64,000 nt of DNA from assembly GCA_028456385.1 (NCBI GenBank), contig JALNQF010000099.1, forward strand, positions 1 through 64,000, read 5' to 3'. The first letter of the stretch is position 1, and the number at the start of each line of letters is the position of its first letter. The stretch comes from Ophiosphaerella korrae. Taxonomy: Eukaryota > Ascomycota > Dothideomycetes > Pleosporales > Phaeosphaeriaceae. Positions 46,827-58,299 of the stretch are shown here, one piece after another. Position numbers and translations under genes: made by a program. The notes beneath the pieces were generated by a model. It made no database searches. It was not told the DNA's origin and was given only the letters and a program-made list of their open reading frames with translations.

Positions 46827-47928
46827 GAAAAATGACTTTGTATAGTTGGAACGCAGTTAAACCTTCGAATATGACATTTTATGATGCATTAATACTAATG
46901 ATTGTAATCTGTGCTTAAGTGTTATCGCAATATCGTGAAACCTAAAATTATGCATTACCACTATAACATAGTCGAGGTGAGGCTTCTTGCTTTCGCTTTA
47001 CGGTTAGAACGGCATACTGAAACCTATTTACGAACCTTGATGAGAACGCTGCGCTGTTCTTTAAGGCCGACTGCGGCCTTCGAATACAGTGCGCTTACGG
47101 AGCTGGAATGCCGGTTCTGAGTATTCTTGCAAGCGAATCTCGAAAATGGAAATTCGCTAGCCAGGTTATTAATTTGTGTCCTTGATTAGCTATTAACGCC
47201 GCGAACTGCCGCTAGATGCACTACCTATGGGGAAGTGTCTCCGAAGCGAGGCGGAAAGTAACGTTAAGTCGCCGAGATCTAACTTAGAGAGGCTAGAACA
47301 ACTAGTAAACAATATCCATGGAACACATCACGACTGCTTTCCCCGAGTGCGTGAATTGTGAAGTCTGCGGCACGGACAATTAGCCTGAACGTACAGGACG
47401 TTGCTGCCTATGCACAAATCGTTATTGCGGGATGTCGCTTCGCGAGTATACACGCTAGACTTATTAATTAGTAGCTGCTGATTTCTGTCTGCTGGTGCTA
47501 GCTACGCATCGCAAGGTATTATATCGGCATTATTGGTGAACCCTTTAAGCTACGGAGAAGAGTTGACATGGTTCTACATTGTATCTTGTTTGCGGCACAG
47601 TTTCTATCGCTTAAGGCTTACGGGTTCGCCTTTATCTAGAGTAGACTCTAACAGTTCTATGACGGTCCTACCGATCTAGCCGTAAATTGAGGCCGTCGCG
47701 ATCAGAGGAAATCTTGTGGACTATTCGAGCTGACTGTGCCGCAACTTGAAGAAGCAAACCTGAGCGAGGCACCCTCGTACGATCCTCGTTGTTAGCCGCT
47801 TTGTTAGCCTGCGGCACGGTTTGTGGCGTACAAACCGTTATTGTCGTGTAGTAGGAACGCAAAGAGGTGTGCAGGAAAACTCAATTTATGGAACTACAAT
47901 GAACTAAAATATTGCGTCTAACTACATA

Positions 47929-48186
47929 TTATTTCTTCGCGTGATTCTCTAGATTCCTGCGACGCCTATGTCGGCGAATGCACCATAGCAGTAGAAGTAA
48001 TAACAGGGTTCTTAGGACTGCTGCAAGCGCGGCAACGAGAATTTTTGCTGAAGACGATCTGGACTGGCTCTACTTTTCGACGGCGTTCGTATTGTTAAGT
48101 TGGCTGCTTGAGTTGTCCGACATGCTGGATTGTTTATCTAGGCCATGACTCGGCAGGTATGGTAGGACGGAAATAACTAGCGGCAT
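47929..48186 (-). pseudogene. Remnant of a single-pass membrane protein stalk
   Basis: In one frame of 86 codons: a hydrophobic start (MPLVISVLPYLP), a Ser/Thr/Asn-rich stalk (SSMSDNSSSQLNNTNAVEK), a TAG at 48070-48072, then a membrane segment and basic anchor (KILVAALAAVLRTLLLLLLW, then CIRRHRRRRN). This stalk-TM-basic layout is common in fungal type I surface proteins. The TAG breaks it, and no ectodomain is found upstream. Confidence 0.3.
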
Positions 48187-51100
48187 CGCAGAGACAACGA
48201 GCTAGGAGAGACGTATGTTGTTATGACGGTGTAGTGGCACATGCAAAAGAGACGAAGGCTTTGATACGAGAAGAGATGTCTAGCAAAAGCCGAACGTGAC
48301 GCAATTTATGTATTGTGTCGTACGTTGGGAGATTGCTGATCTAAATGCTATGATCACAACGAGAAATCGTTTCTTTAAAATCATTTCTGGATTTCATGTT
48401 CTGAATTCTGAGCAGAAGGACCCTAATTTTGCGTTTGCCCCGAAGGAACGTACAGATAAAGGATGTTCCGTGCTTCTCAACCTAATAAAGTATTATGGCG
48501 TCGATTGATATGCCCCTCGCGTTATTTATACTCTTAGTCCTACTATATGTACTAGCTCATAGCTGGGTCGAGCGGTTGTATGTGCTCTGAAACGGGAACT
48601 TCTTCGGACACCTAGGATATCCACGGGGAAATGGTATGTAAAGCGATGTTTCGCGGTTCGTGATGACATGCTAACTTATTAAGTTATCTGTACTGCCTCT
48701 TTCTGTGACGACGACATGACATATCGGCTACCTCCGGCAGGCCGGCCTATGAACGAGATATGGTCAAGTGATTTAGCTTGCAAAGACTTACAGATGGTAG
48801 CAAATCAGACTGCTGGCAGTCCGGTCCTTTCGGCGCGTGGAAATGACTCTGTGGTACTCTTGTATCAAGAAAATGGCTATGTGACGAAGATCGACCAAGA
48901 CCTTGGCTACAAGAACTCCGGCACCGTTAAAGTATACGGACTCGTGAACTCTACTTCTGCTGACACATTGCAGGGACTATTAACAATGAATGAGGATAGC
49001 GAGAACGTAAGACTGCTCCAAACAGCAGGATTTGATGACCGCGCGTGCTTCTAATACAACGATACGCCGATCTCTTCGAATAGAAGTTCGCTTAGTTATC
49101 GGCCACAGCTGGTAAGGGAAGCCCCTGACCTTTGGTGTGGAATTGAAGTTACCTTACTTGGAATGATTTAGGCTGGGAATCCATACTCGCTAGTATGGGT
49201 CTGGGACTTTGGAGGCGTACAATTTAACGAGATTTACACGACATGTATGGATATTGAGATTGTGTAGGGTATATGCCAGTTGATTGATGTTACAAGGCTT
49301 AGGGAAGAGGAGAATTATGGCCGAAGTATATAGCAGAAACACTATGGGATATCCAATGCTTTAAGAAGACTCCTCTACGACATATATGTGCTCTAAAATC
49401 TTATTAATTTCTTCTCAAGAGTTAGTGGAGGCCTAGTCTGAAATTACTTTATAGTGTATACTATTGTAAATAATCGTACAGCTGTCTGGAAAATGGCTTA
49501 GGTGGGCAAGCTACTGAGGTTGTGTTCGTGCACAGCTTAATAAGTCCTTAGAATTCTGGAAGGTCTCTTCAGCCCGTTCCTCCTGGTCGTGTGTGGTACA
49601 GCGCTGGGATTGTGTATCCTTAACAGACAAGGTTTTCAAGCACTTGCAACTAGTTGCGCTATGGTTGGTAGTTAAACGCGCGTCGTTAGACATTTTATCT
49701 CCGCAGAACTGTAAATGATCGAGATTTGAGAAGTAAAAAAATGATATTCGGCAGCTTAATAAAGCTATCTTAGCTTTTAAGGAAGTGGTAAATCAGATCT
49801 TTATGTTGCGTGCATGTATGCTAAGAGCAGACATGCTGCTTCGCATCGCGTAATCGTTTTTCGCAAAAAGCGTTTATTAGATTTTGTTCTAGGACCTTGG
49901 GAAACGACTTTCTATTTTTCGGATTTCAAAAATTCATATTTGGGTTGCAACAGCCGCTACGTATATGTTAGTGCACAGGAAGCCAAAGTCTATAAAGTAC
50001 TACTGTAAAGAGTATGGTACAAGGTTTAGTGAGTGTGTTATGTACTGGCTATCCTGTTTGAAATCTTTCGGCACACTCGCTTCGGAACGATCATGTTATG
50101 ATGCAGGTGTGGCGCTTTGCATTGGTGTTGAGGGTGGAGGCCTTCGAGGAACACCTGGTAAGAGGAACTGGGAACGGTATTGGCGCGCATGAATCTAATC
50201 TACATTGCAAATATCTAGCTTATATCTACAAACTGTATAAGGCGTGGGAGAAGCAACTTTAGTGGTAGATGAAGCTCGAACGCAATTTTACTATATGACA
50301 TGATGTTGTGATGTAGTGCCTAGAAATACAAAGCTCTGTATATATCCTTCCTCGAGTAGAGATTATCGACAGTGTGATGGTTGAGATAGGCGGACAAGGA
50401 CTGACCGTCAACCTGGTAGAACTTCTGATAGATGTCGACCTAGTGATTCCTTGCTCGCAACTTTAACGCACTGACGATGGTTTTGGGATGCCTCCCTTGC
50501 GCATTTAGGAGACAACCTATGCGAGCCTTGATCTCTTCTGCAATGGAAGTTCTTAAAGGACTATTGACGATGTTCGATGATATGATACTCTCTATTACTG
50601 TATGTTGGAACATTCCCTCGCGCTACTTCTGCAGACCTTGACGATAGGTGGTTGCTCGTACTGTGTTACCTTCGACATTATTTGCAGGTCCGATATGGAA
50701 AGTGTTTACTAACGGCGATAAATGTTCTATAGCCATTTGTATAGTGTGAAGATAAGACGATAGGCAAGGATTAGCCTCTGGGAGAGGGTCAGTACCCCTT
50801 GGCAATATGGCGCGCAGTTGTCCGGACTCGGATGCGGTGACGACGCTGCGAATGCGTTCGTCTACTGGGGGTTGCACTTGAATGCTTGCTGTTCCTTCTT
50901 GCTCTCGATGTTTCCTTTTCGACCCCGCAGTAATCTTGGGAGACCGCAATTGAGACGATTTACCTGCGTTGATTTCTGAAGTTGCATCAGTCTGCGTATC
51001 TTGGTAGCAAGCATCGGAGTCGATTTTCGTTGCTGTATGAGCCTCTGATAAGAGGCTTCGAGTTGGTGTTGCTGGACTGGGTGATTATCGGAATCGCCAT

Positions 51101-51673
51101 GGTTTTAGTTGATGCGTTGGGCACTGGCGAAGCTAAGTTTGTCGACTGCTTAACGGGGCTTGACACTTTGCTGATCGGGGGAGATTGCTCGTCGTTACAC
51201 ATGATGCTTTCGCCGCTCGCTGGACTTGGGGACTTTGCTGTAAGGGAGACTCTGGCTCTGTTATTATTGCTAGGGGCCTTGTTAGTGTGGTATACGCATA
51301 AGGTTAGGCATTTCTACTTACGAGTTAACAGTCGAGGGAGGATGGTATTGTTTTTCTTCTTGCGTAGGACACGACGCGTCTTTGGTGATATATTGGCATG
51401 GCGTCGTGAAATGACGTAAAGCTGTAGTGAGCGCGTGCTTTTGAACGCCAGCGAATGTCTATACCGCGCTAAATGATGGGATGACGCCTGAAAGCCGTAT
51501 TTCGAAAACCATAAATGCACATCTGGTGGTGGGTAGGGACTTCTAGGGTCGCAGGGGAAATGTTAGCGCTAGGGCTAGTTACTAGTTTATGCGGCGCGCT
51601 TGCGACGCCCTAGCTATGCTTGCAAGAGTCCGCACGCGCCCTGAGCAGCGCACTAGGCGATAAGCTCACTCTA

Positions 51674-52190
51674 CGGAGGTGCCTTTCAAAAGTTTTTGCT
51701 GACGCTAAAAGCGCCACCACCGCTAGCGCCGCCGCTAAGTAACGCCACCTGTCTTTGGTAAAGATGAAGTTTCTTCAAAGCAGTCTTCAAAGTTAGAGAT
51801 AGCTAAGTATACTTAACTCCTAGTGCTGCAAATAGCCCTAAATATTAGCCTTACTACTTGAGTCTTAGTTGTTACATCAAAGCCTCCTTGTGTTGGTAAA
51901 TCTACGTCTCAAATAGCTGAAGAGACCAGTCTTTCGGCTCAAACAGTCAACTCTATCTACGCTCGAACTATCAAACGAAGAGAGTAGGTAATTAAGGTAT
52001 AGAATAAGTGCTAGGGTAAGCTCCGGAGAGAATTCCTATATATATCAAGAAGATTATTGAGCTTTATTGAGCTTTATTGAGCTTGAGCTCTGGTAAAGCA
52101 AGGTAGATTTGAAAATTGTGGCGTTTTTGTGGCGGTACTAGCGGTACTAGCGTCTTTAGCGTTAGCAAGGACTTTTGAAAGGCACCTCCG
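51674..52190. mobile_element. Non-autonomous Tc1/mariner-type element (MITE) with TA target duplication
   Basis: The ends are inverted repeats: both read CGGAGGTGCCTTTCAAAAGT from the outside inwards. They stay similar for about 38 bp with a few C/T or G/A differences. TA flanks each side (51672-51673 and 52191-52192), the target duplication of Tc1/mariner elements. The 517-bp interior has no full transposase. A frame near 51903-51980 gives SQIAEETSLSAQTVNSIYAR, similar to a transposase helix-turn-helix, so this is probably an internally deleted derivative. It lies about 230 bp upstream of the ferroportin start. Confidence 0.82.
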
Positions 52191-52422
52191 TACCGCTGCT
52201 ATAGATGGCAGTGAAACCGTAGATTGAAAAGGCTTCGCCTGAAATGCACGGATGGAAGCAGGCCGCGCTGGCGCCATTGTCACCGTGCGCGGGGCTTGAC
52301 TTTCCGGCGATCGGCATTCTTGGCAGGCTACGGTATTTTTTCTCCGACCGTCAGAGCGTGATCCTCTATTTCCTCTTCCCAATCACTTTTGATACATCTC
52401 TTGTATTAGCATTCTCATACTA

Positions 52423-54213
52423 ATGATGCACTCATCCTCATGTGCGCACGACCACGAAGAGGCCCCATTGCTGGGCGGCAGCGGCGATAATGGGTCGCAA
52501 ACCTCGCCACCCGAGGTGTCTTTTGGCATCAAACAGAGGCTTTACATTTCGCACTTCCTCTCGACTTGGAACTCCCGCATCTTCGAGTTCGGCGCTGTCT
52601 TGTATCTCGCGGCCATTTTCCCTAACACGCTTCTGCCCATGTCTATCTATGCTTTCACTCGCGGCGCTGCGGCAATATTATTGTCTCCTGCTATTGGCAA
52701 GTATATCGATGTCGGGAACCGTCTTCAGGTCGTGAGACTCTCAATTGGTATATCCAGAGTTCAGGAGAATCTTTCACTTAGGTAACAACTGGTAACGTTA
52801 TGTAGTCCTTCAGCGATTGGCTGTGGCAGCTTCCTGCGTCACATTCTGGTTTCTAGCAAGCGGATGGCCCATGTCTCGCAGCTTAACGTTGGGACTTTTG
52901 GCGGTCCTCGTTATATTGGCTTGTATCGAGAAGCTGGCATCAATTATGAATTTGGTGTCTGTTGAAAAGGATTGGGTAAGGTGATCCAAGTTGTTGTGGT
53001 TACTATAGAAGCACTGACGACGAGAATAGGTCGTGGTGATTGCCGAGAGAAATGAACCCGCTCTTCGAGGTATGCAACTTCGCATCCTCCAATTATAGCA
53101 TATCACTGCGGACTTCACAATCTAACACCGCATAAAAGAACTCAATGCACAAATGCGCCGCATCGACTTGATTTGCAAGCTTGGCGGGCCATTCTTTATA
53201 TCTATGATTGCTGGAACCTCGACAGAAATAGCAATCATTGTGAACTTTGGAATGAATGTGGTATCAGTGGTCGTGGAGTATTTCGTCATTGCAAAGGTAT
53301 GTCAAAAGCCTGCTTATTGACGCCATCAGCTAAAAATCTCTCGCTAGGTGTACAAGATCGTGCCAGCCCTCCAGGAGACAAAGCGGCCAGCAGACGATCG
53401 ACGTCCTTCGACAGAACAGATCCAGTCCATTACATATTGGAGAAACGTCAAAGGAGCCTTCCTGGGATACGCACGAGAGATGTCCAATTACTGTCACCAC
53501 CAAGCTTTCTTGCCGTCGTTCTCTGGTGCTATACTCTACTTCACCGTCCTCAGCTTTGCCGGTCAGATGGTCACCTACCTCCTCGCTAGCGGCTATAATT
53601 CGTTCCACGTCGGCGCTGCACGAACCTTGTCAGTAGTCCTCGAAATCGCGGCTACATGGACTGCACCTTTGTTCATGTCCAAAGTCGGCCCCATTCGAGC
53701 TGGTATATGGTCAATCAATTGGCAAGTACTCTGCCTTATCGGTGCAGCTGGCCTATTCTGGGGAGCGCAGGATCCCATTATAGCCGCCACGGGTTTAGTA
53801 CTGGGGACTATCCTTAGTCGAATTGGACTTCGTGGGTTCGATTTATGCGCTCAGATAATTGTGCAAGAGGTGAGTCAGCAGTTTCCTATCTTCGTGGCAA
53901 TGTCGATGTCGGGCTAACCTGTATCTAATATCAGGAGGTCGAAGCTGAGTCTAGAGGCTCCTTTTCCGCAGTCGAAGCGTCATGGCAGAACTTCTTTGAA
54001 ATGTGCTCTTATTCTTCGACTATTATCTTCTCCCGACCCGAGCAATTCCAGTGGCCAGTACTAATGAGTTGTGTCGCTGTCTTTATGGCCGCAGCCCTGT
54101 ACGCATATTTTGTTCGAAAGCGAAGAGGTCATCTCCTGCATACTTCCGCCTGCATTAACCGGAAAGACAACAAGAGAAGACTTCTAGAGCCCGAATCAGA
54201 AAGACTTCTCTAG
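52423..54213 (+). CDS. Ferroportin-like iron exporter (SLC40 family)
   Basis: Predicted 497 aa from six exons, with introns 52748-52805, 52976-53029, 53070-53138, 53297-53347 and 53870-53934, all GT-AG. Ferroportins export Fe(II) across membranes and have an MFS-like fold of about 12 TM segments. Family blocks: LYISHFLSTWNSRIFEFGAV, LPMSIYAFTRGAAAILLSPA, IGKYIDVGNRLQVVRLSIG, the Asn/Arg region ELNAQMRRIDLICKLGGPFF, FLPSFSGAILYFTVLSFAGQ, and EVEAESRGSFSAVEASWQNF followed by IIFSRPEQFQWP. Every splice join restores conserved sequence and the total is a multiple of three. Although surrounded by pseudogenes and just downstream of a MITE, this gene is undamaged, suggesting selection. In fungi a plasma-membrane or vacuolar role in iron or other metal efflux is inferred from the animal and plant family. 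Confidence 0.93.
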
Positions 54214-54459
54214 CAGCATTCTCTGAGCGCGTCAGCAGGGACAGCTGTTTAACGCTGCAGACCGTTATAGACTGCATCCAACGCTGTCAGGCCATTCGCA
54301 AGAAGGTAACCATGCTGCATGTATTCCACTGCGAAAAAATATCATGACCTGCATCATCGCCCATCATCCATCTTTTGTGAGGACCGAAATCTCGTCGGCA
54401 TCCGTTTCAGCTAGAGAGGAGTGAGTCATAATCAATGCCTGAATTAGTCACACGTACCT
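54214..54459. other. Intergenic between ferroportin gene and M16 remnant
   Basis: About 250 bases holding the ferroportin 3' end. Remnants of the peptidase C-terminus may extend into it. Confidence 0.4.
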
Positions 54460-57166
54460 TGAAGGAAATCATAGCAATCATTTGTGATATGTGTCCAGAT
54501 GTCCTAATCCTCCTGCTCCAGGTCTGTAGATTGCGTTGAAATATCTGCTACAACTGCATTCCGATGGGATACAAACTCATCGTGTGTCATCAGTCGTAAA
54601 GAACCTTCAAATTCAAACAGGAAAGATTCAATACGGCTCTCCAGGAAGCTACAATCATACTCGCTCTGAATCTGTATCGAGAACCCAGCCCAGGTTTCAT
54701 AAAAATTGACACCAGATATAACCTCATACCCCAATTGCTCTACCGTTCGAAGCTAACGAAAGCAGGACTGATTTATAATCTGGTCCAGAAGAAGCAGTCT
54801 CGCCCGTTGTGCTCGATTGTAACGATCTCCTGTGTACAAACTGTATTCAATACAATTATAAACATTGTTTTGACCTGTATGTTCAGTTCGGTACGTAAAA
54901 TTGCTTCCAGAAGGAAGCAACAAGCTCCGTGGTAAGGAGAGTTGACTTGAAGGAAGATCTTTTGGAGCGATAGTCTTCTCCACCATTTCTGCGATTTGTA
55001 GGACTTCTTCTTTGCGGATGTTCCCGTGCCCGAAAACTTCTATCTGACATTGGTCCAGGACCTCGGGGACGAATGCGATAACATCTACTAAGGATATACT
55101 CTCTAGTTCGAGATTATGATCCTCAAATGCAAAACTTCTTCCACTCTTGAAAAAGCCTAAGTAGAAATTTACTTGATCCCAAGGCGGGAGCATATCCCGA
55201 TTCCGTAGAGCTCGCTTCGAATACTCGTAGATAGCGTTGAAACGTTCGATACTAGGGTAGAAGTCGCTTAATTTAACCAGTATGCTCTCGAGTAATATTT
55301 GAACCTTGTCTCCACATCCACTGACAGTGATCTCAAAACCCCCACTATGACTGCAAAAGTCGCATCCTAGAGTGCAATCTTCGATATCGTACAAACGTGG
55401 TTGGATCCAGTCGTCGATAAGATAGACCACAAGAGAACCGAGTAATTGCTTGCGTACAGTGAGCGATGCAAGGGGTGTTCTGAAGTAGACATGAATGTGA
55501 GTGCTGGGAACACTCTCTCGACCGCTATTCTTCCACCACACGCGGAGATTTTTTTTGTGCTTTATCAACTTGGGAAACGGCCCTGAGATGTCGATGCGTG
55601 GACTAGAAACAATGGAAAGGGTCTGCAATGACTTTTCCTGTCTTGGGAGATGAAGATTTTGGCATTCTGGACCACCTTCGAATGCGAATTGTACCACAAC
55701 GACGAAATCCTCGGGTAGTTTCTGTACGCCATAGACCGCACCACTGAGTCATTCTTCATGTTACAATAATTCGCCATCAAGGGACTCGTTATAATGACTC
55801 TGAAAGTGTCTGGTCGTAGGTAGGACAGGTAGCTGACGATAAGGTCCGGACGAAAATCCTGAATCACGACTGGATCAATGAGAAGTCTTGTTCTTTCATA
55901 TGGTTTCTGCATTGTCCTAGCGAGGCTCTGAGTGACTGAACTTGCTTGGGAGTCTTTCTCGAAGTCGAACTTCAGCCGACTTATTTTCACCAACTCTTCA
56001 ACGATAGTTCGCTCTGGAGGCTGACGAGACACTATACCAAGGTATGTGAACACAAGCAATATCACGTTTTGGTAGTTCCTTAGGCTTTCCTCTGTTAGGT
56101 TAATTCCAATCGTGAATTGACTCGTTACTAGACAGATCTCTTCCTCCTTAGCTTCGAGGTTGACTGCTTACCCCTTCTCCGACAAAGAAGTATATATACT
56201 GCCTGCTCCCTTATGATTAAGGAGATATGTAATACAGGAGGATGGGTGGGTATCGTGAATTTCGGTTTCGTCTTGTAAAAGAAACTGCACTTGGAGTGAA
56301 TGGAGATCCAAAAGCGGCACAATAAATGTCTGCGTAAGTAATTCTTCCCTGCTATAGAGTGGCGTGAGCCACATACTTCGCCCTAGATATTTATTGGTTA
56401 TCTGATGGAAAAACTTTGCTGTCTATTCTTGAAGGACATCCAGGCTCTCACGACCTAGAACCACTAGTTTCATTCTGTTAGCAGAATAGTGGTCTGACTA
56501 AAAGCTTTCCATACGCTCCGCAGTGGTCGTCCCTTTAAGCACAAGATTGCTGTGTAACGTTTTCCAATTGCTAATTGGGAAGCGATGATGTGGGTGGTTA
56601 GGGCTCGCAAGTTTCTGACTCAAATGGTAAATCCTCCAAGGATCTTCTTGTCTCTTCTCCTTGTATTCTGAGTCAACCTCCTGTATAGCTCGATCTATGA
56701 TGTGTTTGCAGAAATTTGGATTGATAAAGAACTGCCTAAAGCGCCTTAGAGCTTCTTGAAATGGAGGAGACGCATTTGAAACTAGTCGAGGACAGCCGAT
56801 TTGGAAGTAGTAGTTCGTTGATGTTGTAATGGTGTATGCGTTCGAGAAACCGCTATATTGGGATAGGAAATTGTCGCAGTCCTGTCCGAGCGAAGGCTCC
56901 GACGAGCCCATTGACAATACATGCTCAAGTGGGTGCGCGATGCCCGGAACATCCTCTGGATCATTAAAACTTCCTACGTTCACGTCCAGTGCTGCGCTTT
57001 CTTCGTGCGTGTCTCTATTATGAATAAGAAGTGCTTCTAGCTGATTAGCAAGAACGATTACACGATACTCGCGTCTGTTGCTGATTGGTCGTTCTATGGC
57101 TGTGGTTATGTTGGAGACTGTGTCAAGGTAGGGCAGTGACGTACACTTATTCTTGAAGCACAACAT
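54460..57166 (-). pseudogene. M16A metallopeptidase (insulysin/Ste23-like), inactivated
   Basis: Insulin-degrading-enzyme family member, in yeast involved in a-factor processing. Conserved pieces in order: EYRVIVLANQLEALLIHNRD, ALDVNVGSFNDPEDVPGIAH, the inverted zinc motif HPLEH (HxxEH), FSNAYTITTSTNYYFQIGC, SANRMKLVVLGRESLDVLQE, LLNHKGAGSIYTSL, RVWWKNSG..., HIHVYFRTPLASLTVRK, QIEVFGHGNIRKEEVLQ and LRTVEQLGYEVISGVNFYE. Stops in the continuing frame: TAG 56498-56500 (after MESF), TAG 56423-56425 (TGG expected before TAKFF), TAA 56168-56170, TAG 54753-54755 (CAG expected before LRTVEQLGY) and TAG 54504-54506. A frameshift lies near 55565-55700. Several stops are explained by single C-to-T or G-to-A steps. 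No complete enzyme can be made. Confidence 0.85.
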
Positions 57167-58020
57167 GCGATCTACTAAAAAGCGGCAGCTCCTAGTTTTT
57201 AGATTTGACTTCTAATATCCGGACACCTCTAAAACACATTTTCGAAATACTAGACTAGCTTTAATTTATGGAGTAGCGGTTGCTATTTTTGGAATATCGC
57301 TTCTTAGTTCACTCTCTGATGAAATTACTAGAACTGCACTAGTGGATGCTTGATCGCGCGCGGCTACGAACACCGAAATTAGCGGCGTGAACATAAAGGA
57401 CGAGATACTGTCACCCTTGGATAATGGCGTGGTGATCTTACTAGAATGACTACATGTGTTGTTAATATTAGCTCTATGATATACTGGACAGTGTGCGATC
57501 CAAATGTGTACGATCTGGGTAGATAATCGACCGCCAACCGTAAACTACACGCAGTGCACAGACTTCTCTGACATGCTATTGTGGTTGCTAATGCAGCCAA
57601 AGCATGATGTGCTGGATATGGCTTTGCCTCTAAGGCTTCAATTAGGCGTCTACCATAGAAATTCCAGACCAAAGCAGGTTGTTCTTGGAACATTTTGTAA
57701 GAGGCAAGCTCAGTTAGACATACCGTATGGACTCGTATTATCCAGGGTATAACGTTACTGTTCGAGTCGTTCGTTGAGCTGGAACGCTAGTGAAATGTTG
57801 CCTGATTAGAAATGTGCGAACTGTAGCGGGTGTGGCTTATGTGGCGCATTGGTGTCATCTTGCCCAGTTAGGAAAGTATCATGGGACGTCAAGGCTCTTG
57901 CGCCCCGCACACGTGTGATCTTTGGAATGGGTGGTTACCTTGATTGCCGTCTGCGTGTATATAAACTGCTGCTTTATCTATACATAGTCAATCACGTATC
58001 GAACGAAATTACCCTCCATC
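57167..58020. other. AT-rich spacer without a supported gene
   Basis: About 850 bases. A frame at 57504-57752 has no recognisable features. The right part should be the promoter of the small gene at 58021; its TATATAAAC near 57957 resembles a TATA box. Confidence 0.4.
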
Positions 58021-58230
58021 ATGAGCGATAAGAATACGCAGCCGAGTGGCAGCAGCGACAACACTAGCGGCGGTACTGGCGGCGGTGCAGGACAAACTGC
58101 AAACTTTGGTATTGGTGGCTCACGTAGTAACCTTCAAATGACCATATCTTCTGGAGAAGAGGCACGTAGGAGGAGACAAAAGAGTGGATCGACCAAAGAT
58201 GACAAGGACAAGGACAAGGAAAGCAAATGA
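58021..58230 (+). CDS. Small hydrophilic hypothetical protein
   Basis: 69 aa, without Cys and almost without hydrophobic residues: MSDKNTQPSGSSDNTSGG, a GTGGGAG stretch, MTISSGEEARRRRQKSGST and a DKDKDKESK tail. It looks disordered, with a basic patch. A TATA-like TATATAAAC lies about 60 bp upstream of the start. Family not recognised. It could be a real small protein or a chance frame. Confidence 0.4.
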   Translation: MSDKNTQPSGSSDNTSGGTGGGAGQTANFGIGGSRSNLQMTISSGEEARRRRQKSGSTKDDKDKDKESK

Positions 58231-58299
58231 AATTTAGGGAACTATTTACTAGTATATGTCTTCCTCTCCAGCAGTACACCTACTACTTTCTAATAGCTT

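Larger units (their letters stand above)
43016..51673. other. 8.7-kb degraded, gene-poor block
   Basis: AT-rich sequence with frequent TA and CTAG words and many stops in all frames. Only three short frames deserve mention (listed separately). Other open frames (45758-45985 and 48716-49054 plus, 50623-50949 minus, 50982-51419 plus) match nothing I recognise and show no supporting context. GTGCCGC recurs at about 47363, 47591, 47739 and 47811 in either orientation. No tRNA, rRNA or CRISPR-like array seen. Confidence 0.5.

Noticed and set aside
48716..49054. 112-aa frame on the plus strand
   Set aside because: Reads like a plausible protein, but I recognise no family and there is no intron, promoter or neighbour support.
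50982..51419. 145-aa frame with hydrophobic segments
   Set aside because: The opposite strand also has open frames, there is no homology I recognise, and it lies in degraded DNA. Not strong enough to call a gene.
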